From the NCBI RefSeq assembly GCF_014199395.1, contig NZ_JACIJM010000011.1:1-64000 (forward strand): a stretch of 64,000 nt of DNA, written 5' to 3'. Position numbers and translations under genes: made by a program. The notes under the pieces are model-generated. The model did no database searches, was not told the DNA's origin, and worked only from the letters and a program-made list of their open reading frames with translations. Of this stretch, positions 42,974 to 51,554 are shown in pieces (position 1 is the stretch's first letter; each line of letters begins with the position of its first letter). The DNA comes from Yoonia ponticola. Lineage in GTDB: Bacteria; Pseudomonadota; Alphaproteobacteria; Rhodobacterales; Rhodobacteraceae.

Positions 42974-43555
42974 ATGTCTCGCTCGAAACGTCTCACGGAT
43001 GCAGAGCGCATGGAGATTGTGCGCGAAGCCGCTGACGGCGTCTCCACGTCCGTGCTTGCACAGCGGTTCGGAGTGACACTCCGGGCGGTGCAATACACCT
43101 TGAAGAGTGACGCAGAGCGCCAGCGCGATACGGCCGTGCCGGTCTTGGCGGTGAGTGTGAAAGTGACCCCAGAGGAGATGGCAGCGTTCGATGGGGTGCT
43201 GGCTTCAGCGGGGATCGAGACCCGCTCGGAAGGGCTGCGCCGATTGATGCAAGCGGCAGGTGGCACCTTTGTGGCGGACACATCGTTGGCGGCAGAGATG
43301 GCGCGCTATCGTGCCTCTTTGAATGACGTTGGAAACGGTGTCGCCCATATTGCCAAGCAAATGCAAAAGGCCAATCGGGCGGGGCAGGGAACTGGCCCCG
43401 AGTTCTCGGAAATGCGTCTTGCACAGATGCGTGGGTTGGCGCGGTTCATTCTGGATTCTGCAGACGAGATTGACCTGCTTGTGCGTCGCCGTCGCGATGC
43501 GATGCAGCTGAAAGCAACGGCTGCCTTGAGGGAGTTCGCCCATGCGGCTGAATGA
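42974..43555 (+). CDS. MobC-like mobilisation accessory protein
   Basis: The 193-residue protein has an N-terminal HTH (LTDAERMEIVREAADGVSTSVLAQRFGVTLRAVQYTL), a MobC-like centre (VSVKVTPEEMAAFDGVLASAGIETRSEGLRRLMQAA) and LNDVGNGVAHIAKQMQKANRAGQG, the usual MobC/relaxosome signature. It should bind oriT and help the relaxase. Its gene overlaps the relaxase start by 14 bases. The extra HTH at the front is an addition to the short MobC form. Confidence 0.85.
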   Translation: MSRSKRLTDAERMEIVREAADGVSTSVLAQRFGVTLRAVQYTLKSDAERQRDTAVPVLAVSVKVTPEEMAAFDGVLASAGIETRSEGLRRLMQAAGGTFVADTSLAAEMARYRASLNDVGNGVAHIAKQMQKANRAGQGTGPEFSEMRLAQMRGLARFILDSADEIDLLVRRRRDAMQLKATAALREFAHAAE

Positions 43556-45773
43556 TGCGGTTGGTGCCGTCACCGGAGAGATATTTGAGGATGGATGGAG
43601 CCGCATCCGTGGCTCGATGCAGGGTCTGTATGTGTCCAAGCAAAAGCAGATCGTGCGGGCAGCGGCGGGACATCGGGCAGCTGTGTTCAAGGCGATCCGG
43701 GGCGGGGGGACGCAGAACAAATCACAGCTGTCCAACCAGCTCGACTACCTCACGACGAAGTCCACCCACATCGTCGATAGCAGCGGGTTTCTGGATGGGA
43801 AATCCAAGCTTGAGCCCGGCGAGATCAAAGACCTGACAGAGCGCTTTGCCAAGCGGTGGGATGGCGGGTTCAAACCCAAGCTTGGGCAGACGACACATCT
43901 GCTGATGTCCTTTCCGATTGGCACACGCGGAGAGGATGTGCGCGACATCGCCACGGACGTGGCCGAGCGGTTTTTCCAAACCGATGAGGGGCACTTTGAT
44001 TACATCATTGCGGTGCATGAGGACCGCGACCACCCGCATGCGCATCTGGTGTTGAACCGCCGCTCGCAAGAGGGCAAGTTCTTCTATTTGGCCCGCAATC
44101 ATCGGTTCAATTATGACGACTTCCGGTTGGCAATGGTCGAGGAAGCGGAAAAGTATGGCGTGCGGCTGGAAGCCACGCGGCGGATAGATCGTGGCGAGGT
44201 GCATTACCCTCCCCGCGCCCGCGAGGTTTATGCCGCCAAGGAAGAGGGCAGGGCCCCAAAAGAACGCGAACGGGTGGGTAAAGACCTGACCCGCACGCTT
44301 GCCGAGATCGCAAACACCAAAATCATGTTCCACTCGCTGGCTGCTGAGGCATCCTCTGAGAACCGTGAAGATATTGCCGACGTGCTGTTCCGTGCGGGTG
44401 AGGTTCTGGCGAAGGGGGGTCACGTTGAAACCGCAGGAGGCATTTACATGGCCGAAGACCAAACGTTCGAGGATCTGCGCAGCCGCTACGCGGAAAAGGT
44501 CACTAACATCACAGACCTGATCGCGGCAAAACCGGATGCGGAGCGGCCCGCGCTGGAAAAGTCTCTCAACGCAATTCAAACGCGGGTGCAGCATATGCAG
44601 CCGCTCGGGCTGCGCTCCAATTCCCTCTCGGAGGGCCCGTCAGAAGGTGGGGTCTATTCTGAGGCCAATATTCAGCAAAGCCAGCTCGAGCGTCTGTCTG
44701 AGCCACGGGTTCGCGCCCGCCTTGATGCAGCATTGCGCGGCACGGGGATCAGCACATCCGAGCTTGTGGCACGGATGGAGACAGGGGCGCAGAACGCGGC
44801 CCTTGAGCATCAATGGATTGCGGATGATCTGTCCAAAGTGGCCGAAGCGAAGGATCTGAACCTTGAGCGCCGCGCGGATTTGGAACAGGCACGGGATATT
44901 CTCAATGATGTGCATGTGCAGCTGGGGACGATGCTGGAGCGGGAAGGTGTGCTGCGCCGTGACGGGGTCATTGAAGAAGCCCGCGAGGTGCAGGCGCATG
45001 TCACGGATGCCCAGGTCGAAACTGCTGCCAATGCCGTTCGCATCGAGACTAGGATTGATAACCGAGATGACGCCGTGATCGAAAGCCGTGCCGTACAGCG
45101 TTTGGAGGACGAACAGCGGAAGTATCTGCGCGACCACCCAGAATTGATTGCGCGCCCCACCGATGTGATCCGCACGGATGAGGAGGGCAGGGCGGTGATC
45201 GTAGATCAGGCCGCAGCAGAGCGGGTTATCATTGAGGTTGAAGCGGCGCGTCTGGGCGCGCACAGCAGGACGCCAATCTCCGTTTCCGTCGCGCGCGATC
45301 TACAGACGCGATATCCCGATATGCCCGAGCAGCTGGCGGAGGGTCTCGGTGACACATACGAGCGGGTTTATGAAGCGCGTGACACCGAACGGGAGATATA
45401 CCTTGCGGAGCGCGTGACAACTACGATTGAAACGCCTGAACTGTCCCGTGTTCTCGCCCATGAACGGGCAGGGGAGTTGTCGTCGCCCTTTGAGACCGAA
45501 ACCGAACGCGAGGCCTTCCGCGCGCGGGTGGCGCAGGTTTTGGACACGGCGCAGCTGGATCGCCTGAACGATGGCGACAGCGATGCTTTGGAAAACATCA
45601 TCGAAGATCGCCTCGACCGGCTCTATGCCGCAAAGGTCTATTTGCAATCGGATGCGGCAACGGCAAACTCGGATGCGTTACGACAGGTTGTCGATGAGTT
45701 GGCAGACGTTGAAGTCGAGAGACACCGCGCGGCGGACGTGGACGGCGAGACAGAGCGGGGCCAGATCCATTGA
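43542..45773 (+). CDS. virD2: VirD2-type conjugative relaxase
   Basis: The 743-residue protein has an N-terminal relaxase domain with the metal-binding motif HEDRDHPHAHLVLNRR (His159, His164/166/168) and a candidate catalytic Tyr69 in LDYLTTK. The remaining 550 residues are helical and acidic, likely for coupling-protein contact. It nicks oriT and pilots the strand into the recipient. GAGGGAG precedes the ATG. Its stop lies at the start of the virD4 frame, so the order mobC-relaxase-virD4 is one operon. Confidence 0.92.
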   Translation: MRLNDAVGAVTGEIFEDGWSRIRGSMQGLYVSKQKQIVRAAAGHRAAVFKAIRGGGTQNKSQLSNQLDYLTTKSTHIVDSSGFLDGKSKLEPGEIKDLTERFAKRWDGGFKPKLGQTTHLLMSFPIGTRGEDVRDIATDVAERFFQTDEGHFDYIIAVHEDRDHPHAHLVLNRRSQEGKFFYLARNHRFNYDDFRLAMVEEAEKYGVRLEATRRIDRGEVHYPPRAREVYAAKEEGRAPKERERVGKDLTRTLAEIANTKIMFHSLAAEASSENREDIADVLFRAGEVLAKGGHVETAGGIYMAEDQTFEDLRSRYAEKVTNITDLIAAKPDAERPALEKSLNAIQTRVQHMQPLGLRSNSLSEGPSEGGVYSEANIQQSQLERLSEPRVRARLDAALRGTGISTSELVARMETGAQNAALEHQWIADDLSKVAEAKDLNLERRADLEQARDILNDVHVQLGTMLEREGVLRRDGVIEEAREVQAHVTDAQVETAANAVRIETRIDNRDDAVIESRAVQRLEDEQRKYLRDHPELIARPTDVIRTDEEGRAVIVDQAAAERVIIEVEAARLGAHSRTPISVSVARDLQTRYPDMPEQLAEGLGDTYERVYEARDTEREIYLAERVTTTIETPELSRVLAHERAGELSSPFETETEREAFRARVAQVLDTAQLDRLNDGDSDALENIIEDRLDRLYAAKVYLQSDAATANSDALRQVVDELADVEVERHRAADVDGETERGQIH

Positions 45774-45781
45774 GTGGATCC

Positions 45782-47773
45782 ATGGGCAAGGCTTGGATTG
45801 CTATCGGGGTGGTTCTGGTCACCTTGGTGGCAGGGGCGATGGGTTACACCATCGCTTCGGCCGTGCTGACCTTCAAGGCACTTGGGTTCAGCGCCGATAT
45901 CGAATTTGGCTATATCGCGCAGAATTACTTCTGGATCAGAGATAGACGGCCTGATGATTTCCAGCTGATCAATCTGATCATCGGCGGTGCTGCCGTCGCT
46001 GGGCTGATGTTGAGCCTAGCTCTGTCCGGCTCGGCCCTGACGCGCTTCGGGCAGACCCATTGGCAAAAGCGCGGTGAGATGAAAGCCAACGGGTTCTTTG
46101 GCAAGCCCGGCACCGGGTTTATTCTGGGCAAACTGGGCAGTCCAAAGTCGCGGGCCCGCTACATCACCTCGAAGGTCTTTCCCCATGCGCTGATCGTGGC
46201 ACCAACCGGTCGCGGTAAAACCAGCGGCTTTGTGATCCCGAATTTGCTGACATGGCAGGGGTCTGCCGTCACGTTGGATGTAAAGGGCGAGTGTTTTGAG
46301 GCCACAGCCCGTCATCGTGCCGCCCAAGGTGACAAGGTCTACCGCTTTGCGCCCACGGACTGGGAAGGCAAGCGGACGCATCGCTACAATCCGCTTTTGC
46401 GCATCTATGAGCTAGAAGACCCCGCGCGTCAGCAGATGGAATTGCAGCTGCTGGCGACCTTGTTCCTGCAAAGCGACAATGATCGCGTTCAAGGGCTTTT
46501 GAAGGGAGGTATTGATCTGTTCGTGGCCGCAGGCTTGTTGGCCTTCCAGCGCAAGAAACCGAGCTTGGGCGAGATCTACCGGATCGCGGCCTCGGGGGGC
46601 AACAAGCAGAAAGAATATGTGGCGCGGAGCCACGAGATCGACAACAAAGCCGCGAAGTTGATCTTTACGCGACTGGCGTCCACCAACAACGACACGCTGA
46701 CCTCCTATGTCTCGCTTCTGATGACCTCAGGGCTGGATCAATGGCAGAACCCCGCGATTGACGAAGCGACGCAGGTCTCGGATTTTGACTTCCGCACGAT
46801 CCGCAAGAAGCCCTTTACGGTCTATCTGGTGGTCCAGCCCCTGATGGTGAAGCCGCTTGCGCCACTGATCCGGTTGTTTTTCTCTGACCTTCTCTCGGCG
46901 ATGCAAGAGAAGGAACCGGGCAAAGATGAGCCTTGGCCTGTGATGATCATGCTCGATGAGTTTAACCGCCTTGGCAAAATGCCCATTGTGGTCGAGAGCA
47001 TTGAAACCCTGCGCACCTATCGCGGCCACTTGGCGGTCGTCACACAAACGATCCCCGCCCTTGATGAAATCTATGGTGAAAACACCCGCCGCGCGTTGCA
47101 GGGCAACGCAGGCGTAAAGCTCTACCTCACCCCCTCAGACGAAAAGACCATTGAGGAGTTGAGCAAGGCCGTGGGCAAGACCACGAAGACGGTCATCACG
47201 CGGTCACGGTCCATTGGCAAGAATCCGTTCGAAGGGCGCAGTCAGTCCACACGGACGGAAGAAACATCTCTATTGCCTGAGGATGAAGCGCGCCGATTAC
47301 CGCTCGATGAAATTATCATGGTCGTTGATGCGCAGATGCCAGTGCGGGCGAAACGGATCCAGTATTTTGATGATCGGCTGTTTGCGGCGATCCATGGAGC
47401 GCAGAGGGGGGAATTGCCGTTTCCAGTGATGGGCCGAGGTGGCGGTAAGGCGCACGGGCCAGATTCTTGCGGGTCAAGGCGGGGCCCAAGCCAAGCTGGA
47501 ACGAGTGCGGAGCCTAATGCGCATGATGAGCGACTAATTGGTTCAAAAGAGATCAGCTCAGGTATATCTGTGCCGCCCACCAAGAAAAGCTCAAAAGCTG
47601 TTCAAGCCGTTGTTGAAGAGGAGGAGCGGCAAATGGAAATGAGCTTTGCCGACCAGTTTGAGATGCAAATTGAGGAACGCGACGGAGGCGATAGAGATCG
47701 ACTCGATACAGTGGTGGATGATTTGGACGGGCTGGAAAGCTGGTTGAAGCAGGGGGAAGGGGCTTCTGGCTGA
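45782..47773 (+). CDS. virD4: Type IV coupling protein VirD4
   Basis: The 663-residue protein has two N-terminal membrane segments (about 6-28 and 62-84), Walker A APTGRGKT (140-147), Walker B VMIMLDEFNRLG and the TraG/VirD4 segments TRLASTNNDTLTSYVSLL and VTQTIPALDEIYGEN. It is an inner-membrane ATPase linking relaxosome to the VirB channel. A TTG at 45770 overlapping the relaxase stop is an alternative start. The C-terminal 130 residues are variable and polar. Confidence 0.93.
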   Translation: MGKAWIAIGVVLVTLVAGAMGYTIASAVLTFKALGFSADIEFGYIAQNYFWIRDRRPDDFQLINLIIGGAAVAGLMLSLALSGSALTRFGQTHWQKRGEMKANGFFGKPGTGFILGKLGSPKSRARYITSKVFPHALIVAPTGRGKTSGFVIPNLLTWQGSAVTLDVKGECFEATARHRAAQGDKVYRFAPTDWEGKRTHRYNPLLRIYELEDPARQQMELQLLATLFLQSDNDRVQGLLKGGIDLFVAAGLLAFQRKKPSLGEIYRIAASGGNKQKEYVARSHEIDNKAAKLIFTRLASTNNDTLTSYVSLLMTSGLDQWQNPAIDEATQVSDFDFRTIRKKPFTVYLVVQPLMVKPLAPLIRLFFSDLLSAMQEKEPGKDEPWPVMIMLDEFNRLGKMPIVVESIETLRTYRGHLAVVTQTIPALDEIYGENTRRALQGNAGVKLYLTPSDEKTIEELSKAVGKTTKTVITRSRSIGKNPFEGRSQSTRTEETSLLPEDEARRLPLDEIIMVVDAQMPVRAKRIQYFDDRLFAAIHGAQRGELPFPVMGRGGGKAHGPDSCGSRRGPSQAGTSAEPNAHDERLIGSKEISSGISVPPTKKSSKAVQAVVEEEERQMEMSFADQFEMQIEERDGGDRDRLDTVVDDLDGLESWLKQGEGASG

Positions 47774-47963
47774 GATGGGTAAGGCGTAACGCAACCATTG
47801 AACGCGCGTAGATCACTGAACCAGTCGTTCGCCGCACCAGATTTGAAGGACAACAAAGCGGGACGAATCGGGCATGGCAGCATTGCATTCTTGTCGCTTG
47901 TATTCGGTTCAGCTCCCACATATGTAAAAGACAGCACGGTCCTGCAAACTGGAGTATTCACCA

Positions 47964-48083
47964 ATGAAAAAGATCGATGTAAAAAAGGACTACAACCGGA
48001 CAAAGTTTCTGATTATTGCCATGGTGGCACAGATTGTCGTGGTGTGGATTGTCATGGCAATCTATCTGGCGTGGTTGAACTGA
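47964..48083 (+). CDS. 39-residue single-pass membrane protein
   Basis: The ORF (MKKIDVKKDYNRTKFL then a hydrophobic stretch IIAMVAQIVVVWIVMAIYLAWLN) encodes a basic N-terminus and one transmembrane helix. GGAG lies nine bases upstream of the ATG. It is downstream of virD4 and could be a small accessory of the coupling protein or secretion channel; that is inference. Too short for ordinary gene calling. Confidence 0.55.
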   Translation: MKKIDVKKDYNRTKFLIIAMVAQIVVVWIVMAIYLAWLN

Positions 48084-48516
48084 CTACCAAATCGTGAACC
48101 GGGCTGTGCAAGTTGGTTTCCTTAGAACCGCGATGGCGGGAAATTGGAAAGGCGTGACACCTCGAATGCACAAACTGATGCCCGCAACCCGTACAACTCC
48201 TTGAATTTATCGATTGGCAACAGCTAATATTCATTGCTGAAGCCGTCGCTGGTGAATCGCGCAACATCAGGCGCTTTGGGCTCATTTTCCTCTTTCGCTG
48301 CATCATGCACGAACGGCTGGTTTCACTAACGTTTAGTCCTGCCCCTACCAGAGCAGCCCATATTACGCGATTTGTTGTAAGGTGCGGCAGCTGCTTGCCA
48401 ATCAGTCAAAGATTATCTGTTCATATGACATGAGAAGGTCAACGTGTTAAAAAGAACCCCATATAAGCAACACATTGAGTTAAACGCGTCATCGGAAAGT
48501 GTTGTCTAAGCTGCGC
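48084..48516. other. Gene-free stretch between the convergent transfer operons
   Basis: No convincing gene is seen. On the minus strand, a frame around 48230-48330 ends in an acidic tail (ENEPKAPDVARFTSDGFSNEY) that may be a remnant, lacking a proper start. The stretch separates virD4 and the end of the virB operon. Confidence 0.4.
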
Positions 48517-48708
48517 TTACCTCACAGTGCCATGTTGAAACCATTTAGGCGTAACGCCGCAAACGTAAGTCACGGCTACAACCAAAAACAGGGTCGTTGT
48601 AACTACGCCCAGCCACTGCGACCAACCCACAATCCATATAGGTAATGCCACCGTTGGAAGCCCGATGAAAAAGCCACCAAGGCGATCTGCTACTCTACTA
48701 TTGTTCAT
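48517..48708 (-). CDS. Small two-helix membrane protein
   Basis: The 63-residue protein has two hydrophobic segments (GGFFIGLPTVALPIWIVGWS and VVTTTLFLVVAVTYVCGV). Its ATG overlaps the end of the preceding 56-codon gene, making it the last gene of the virB operon. It may be an inner-membrane accessory of the secretion system. No family recognised. Confidence 0.65.
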   Translation of the reverse strand: MNNSRVADRLGGFFIGLPTVALPIWIVGWSQWLGVVTTTLFLVVAVTYVCGVTPKWFQHGTVR

Positions 48709-48868
48709 TCTCGGTCACCTCTTTTAAATCAATTTTTGCTAGGCGCTCACGTTCCATTTGCTCGCCCCACTGTTTCATATCGTCCGCATCAGAAAACCCA
48801 TGCGACATGGCCCATAGGTCGGCCTGCTCCTTAATTACAATTTCCGCGTCTGGGTCGGACATGCTCAT
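48698..48868 (-). CDS. Small acidic coupled protein after virB6
   Basis: This 56-codon ORF starts with an ATG overlapping the virB6 stop (ATGA at 48865-48868) and ends by overlapping the next gene. The product (MSMSDPDAEIVIKEQADLW, then SHGFSDADDMKQWGEQMERERL) is acidic and helical. The double overlap strongly supports a real gene. Function unknown; it is probably a soluble accessory of the transfer apparatus. Confidence 0.6.
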   Translation of the reverse strand: MSMSDPDAEIVIKEQADLWAMSHGFSDADDMKQWGEQMERERLAKIDLKEVTENEQ

Positions 48869-49941
48869 CTTCTCCCCAATCTGCCAAGCCTCGCAAGCTG
48901 AGCCAGCATTTGCGATCCAGTCCCCGTCGATGGATTGCCCCCTGTGGGTGTCACATTGGCCATTCCCGGCCGTTGAGGCATTTGTTGCACCCCAAACATC
49001 TGACGCGCTCTGAGTGCGGCGTATTCGGCCCCGCTGGCGCCCCCTACAAGATAGCGATTGTAGGCTTGCTGATTACCCATGGCGGCACGTGCAAACCCAT
49101 AGCTTCCGGCCATGCCGCCAGATAAGGCTGGCATCATGATGTTGCCGGAAATTGCCCTCACAATAAACGGCGTCGCGACGATGAACCCGTTGGCCATCAA
49201 CACCATCATAAAGAACGGAATCAGCGCACCGATATTGGTGGCACCCTCAGGATCGCCCAGTTCGCCAATAAGTGCAGAAGACACGCCAGTGATTGTGGCA
49301 AACACACCAGCCACCACAATCGGATATATCGCGAAAGAGATCAGCGCCGATAGCCACCGCGCAAAGTAGTCTTTTGTTACATCAAACAGTGTCAGGAAAA
49401 TCATCACAGGCGCGATTCCAATGAGCAGGGCGATCATCAGACGCGACGCGACTAAGATAAACGCAGCCAGCCCGCCCAATAGCGACAGCATCAACACGCC
49501 AACGATATCGAGCATGGCCCCCGCCATCCAGTTTAACTCTGACCCTGCTGCATTCAGATATTCCCCAAGCTCTGCGATCAGCCGGTCAAACTCTTCTGCG
49601 AAGGTGCCGGAGGGGCCGGGCACGCCGCCACCAACCGAAGCAACAAGCGCGCCAGCGATGCTATCGATGCCAGCTAGTATGGCTGATGACAGTGCATTAA
49701 ACTGCACCCAATTGGTCGCAAATATTCCAATCAACCCGATCTTCACCGCAAGCCAGAACGCCGTTCGCCCGTCCATCGCTTTGTATTGGTAGATCATGTT
49801 CAGGAAGACGAAGATTACGACAACCGTAGTTCCAAGGACGAGAAGCGTCCCCACCGTTGCGGCAACAGATCCGAACTGTGTCTCGGCGGCGGTGTCGAGA
49901 TAGCCTTGGGAGGTTTCAACGAAGTAGGTGACAACGCTCAT
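48865..49941 (-). CDS. virB6: Type IV secretion inner-membrane protein VirB6
   Basis: The 358-residue polytopic protein has VirB6/TrbL features: TM helices around residues 28-50, 66-85, 140-185, 205-230 and 240-260, with the conserved AFWLAVKIGLIGIFATNWVQFN and LSLLGGLAAFILVASRLMIALLIGIAPVMIFLTLFDVTKDYFARWLSALI blocks. VirB6 forms part of the inner-membrane channel. A Gly/Met-rich tail follows. It lies at the end of the operon instead of after virB5. Confidence 0.92.
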   Translation of the reverse strand: MSVVTYFVETSQGYLDTAAETQFGSVAATVGTLLVLGTTVVVIFVFLNMIYQYKAMDGRTAFWLAVKIGLIGIFATNWVQFNALSSAILAGIDSIAGALVASVGGGVPGPSGTFAEEFDRLIAELGEYLNAAGSELNWMAGAMLDIVGVLMLSLLGGLAAFILVASRLMIALLIGIAPVMIFLTLFDVTKDYFARWLSALISFAIYPIVVAGVFATITGVSSALIGELGDPEGATNIGALIPFFMMVLMANGFIVATPFIVRAISGNIMMPALSGGMAGSYGFARAAMGNQQAYNRYLVGGASGAEYAALRARQMFGVQQMPQRPGMANVTPTGGNPSTGTGSQMLAQLARLGRLGRR

Positions 49942-49953
49942 TTCAGGATGTCC

Positions 49954-50367
49954 CTACCAATTGCCTGCGGCTTCGCAGATCGCTTTGGCCTGAGATCGAA
50001 GTTCATTTGCGCGGCGGTTGTAGATGTCCGAGGCTTGCAGCATGTCTGAACGGTCCGCATCCGCATGGTTCTCTCGGAAGGTGACTTCGGCTTCGTCCCA
50101 AGTTGGGAAGCGTGTGGCGCAGTCGCAGGAACCTGTGTCTACGACCCGCCCCATGTTCTGTGCTCGATAGATGTCCTGGACCAAGACGCGTTGGTAGGCG
50201 TCTCGCAGCGCCATGTTTTCCATCCAATCGGGCTCGTTTGGGCGCTCAGAGCAGACATCCGGAATGCCCTCGAGACTGGGGATCAGATTGCGTTCCGCCA
50301 GCAAGGGTGGCGCAATCAGGCCCAGAACAATCGTGAGCCAAGTTAGACGGACAATACGATGCTTCAC
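49954..50367 (-). CDS. Secreted conserved protein of the virB operon
   Basis: I place the start at a GTG (50367) that overlaps the stop of the preceding gene and follows GGAGG; the product then has a clean signal peptide (MKHRIVRLTWLTIVLGL, cleavage near LLA-E). The 137-residue mature protein has Cys at about 33, 75, 77 and 130 and is helical (NMALRDAYQRVLVQDIYRAQNMG). Periplasmic, unknown role, probably a type IV secretion accessory. Confidence 0.7.
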   Translation of the reverse strand: MKHRIVRLTWLTIVLGLIAPPLLAERNLIPSLEGIPDVCSERPNEPDWMENMALRDAYQRVLVQDIYRAQNMGRVVDTGSCDCATRFPTWDEAEVTFRENHADADRSDMLQASDIYNRRANELRSQAKAICEAAGNW

Positions 50368-50567
50368 CCTTGGCCTCCAACATCTGCGCATTCGGAAGAC
50401 TCACGTTTCAGGAAAGCCGTGTGCCCGATATTGGCAAATTCGGACGAACTGATTGAGACGACCTCCCACCCGATCTGGCCCTTCGCATTCAATGCTGCCT
50501 GCATTTCGATCAGGCTGTTTTTACGATCCATCGGGAACGACAGGATCTCGTATTCATAGGTTGTCAT
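50364..50567 (-). CDS. DUF4177-like small protein
   Basis: The 67-residue protein has the DUF4177 pattern TYEYEILSF...LNAKGQIGWEVVSISSSE. It overlaps virB11 upstream by four bases and the next gene by GTGA, so it is embedded in the virB operon. The DUF4177 fold is small alpha-beta with unknown role. Confidence 0.7.
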   Translation of the reverse strand: MTTYEYEILSFPMDRKNSLIEMQAALNAKGQIGWEVVSISSSEFANIGHTAFLKRESSECADVGGQG

Positions 50568-51550
50568 GCCAATGCTCCAATCTGTTCTTGGCCGGGGAGG
50601 TAGAATTCTGTGATGCCGCGCGCGCCATTGTGACGCCCGGTTTGGATAATTACGTCGATGGAATTTTCGATGTATCGAACCATGTCCGCATAGGTCATCG
50701 GGATTTCTGTTTTGAGGGCCGCGATCGCTAATCTCTGCACCGCCAGTTGCGGGGTTTCGGCATGTAGCGTGGTCATTGATCCGCCGTGACCCGTGTTGAT
50801 GGCCTCCAGGAAGGTCATGGCCTCTTTGCCGCGCACCTCGCCGAGAATAATCCGATCCGGCCGCATGCGGAGCGTCGCCGTGAGAAGCACGTCTGCGGTT
50901 TGGAACGCTGCATCGCGATTGGCGATAAGCGTCACCACGTTTGGTTGAGCGGGCAGAAGCTCGGCGGCCTCCTCGATCGTAATGATCCGCTCTTGCGCGC
51001 TGACATGGGAGAGAATTTTGCGGGCTGCCACGGTTTTGCCTGTCGACGTACCACCCGAGACGATCATGTTGAGCCTATTCTCAACGCAAAAGGCCAGCGC
51101 ATCGTCGATCACGCCGGATGCCACGACTGCGCGCAATTGTTGGGTTTTCTCCTGCCGCAGTTCTTCGAGTTTGCGCTCCTTGCCAAACAGAAACGACAGC
51201 TCAATTTTATCGAGAGAAAGGCTTGAGAAGAACCGCAAGCTGATCGACATGGCCGACATGACAGCAGGCGGCGTGATAACCTGCGCGCGGATCGGGCGGT
51301 CTTTGTAGGCAATCGAGACCGACACAATTGGCCTGTCCTTGCTCAAGGTGGTGTTTGCGCTGGAGGCAATCTGATTGCCCAGATCTTTAATGGCAGTCTC
51401 CGATAGCCGCTGATCCAGCAAACGCATGAAGTGATCGCCTTGGAATTCACCCCAGCAGGTGCCGTCCGGATTGATACAAATCTCGATGACATCGTCGCGG
51501 GACGCGGCGTCTAGCTTATCAAGTGAGGTTTGAAGATAGCTCAGCGACAT
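50564..51550 (-). CDS. virB11: Type IV secretion ATPase VirB11
   Basis: The 328-residue hexameric ATPase has Walker A SGGTSTGKT (165-173), the Asp box ERIITIEEAAELL, Walker B-like RPDRIILGEVRGKEAMTFLEAINTGHGGSMTTLHAE and His box. It energises pilus assembly and substrate transfer from the cytosolic face of the channel. It starts four bases after virB10 and overlaps the DUF4177-like gene. Confidence 0.95.
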   Translation of the reverse strand: MSLSYLQTSLDKLDAASRDDVIEICINPDGTCWGEFQGDHFMRLLDQRLSETAIKDLGNQIASSANTTLSKDRPIVSVSIAYKDRPIRAQVITPPAVMSAMSISLRFFSSLSLDKIELSFLFGKERKLEELRQEKTQQLRAVVASGVIDDALAFCVENRLNMIVSGGTSTGKTVAARKILSHVSAQERIITIEEAAELLPAQPNVVTLIANRDAAFQTADVLLTATLRMRPDRIILGEVRGKEAMTFLEAINTGHGGSMTTLHAETPQLAVQRLAIAALKTEIPMTYADMVRYIENSIDVIIQTGRHNGARGITEFYLPGQEQIGALA

Positions 51551-51554
51551 AGGA

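Noticed and set aside
43722..44594. 290-codon ORF antisense to the relaxase
   Set aside because: It lies wholly opposite the conserved relaxase domain and has no recognisable content.
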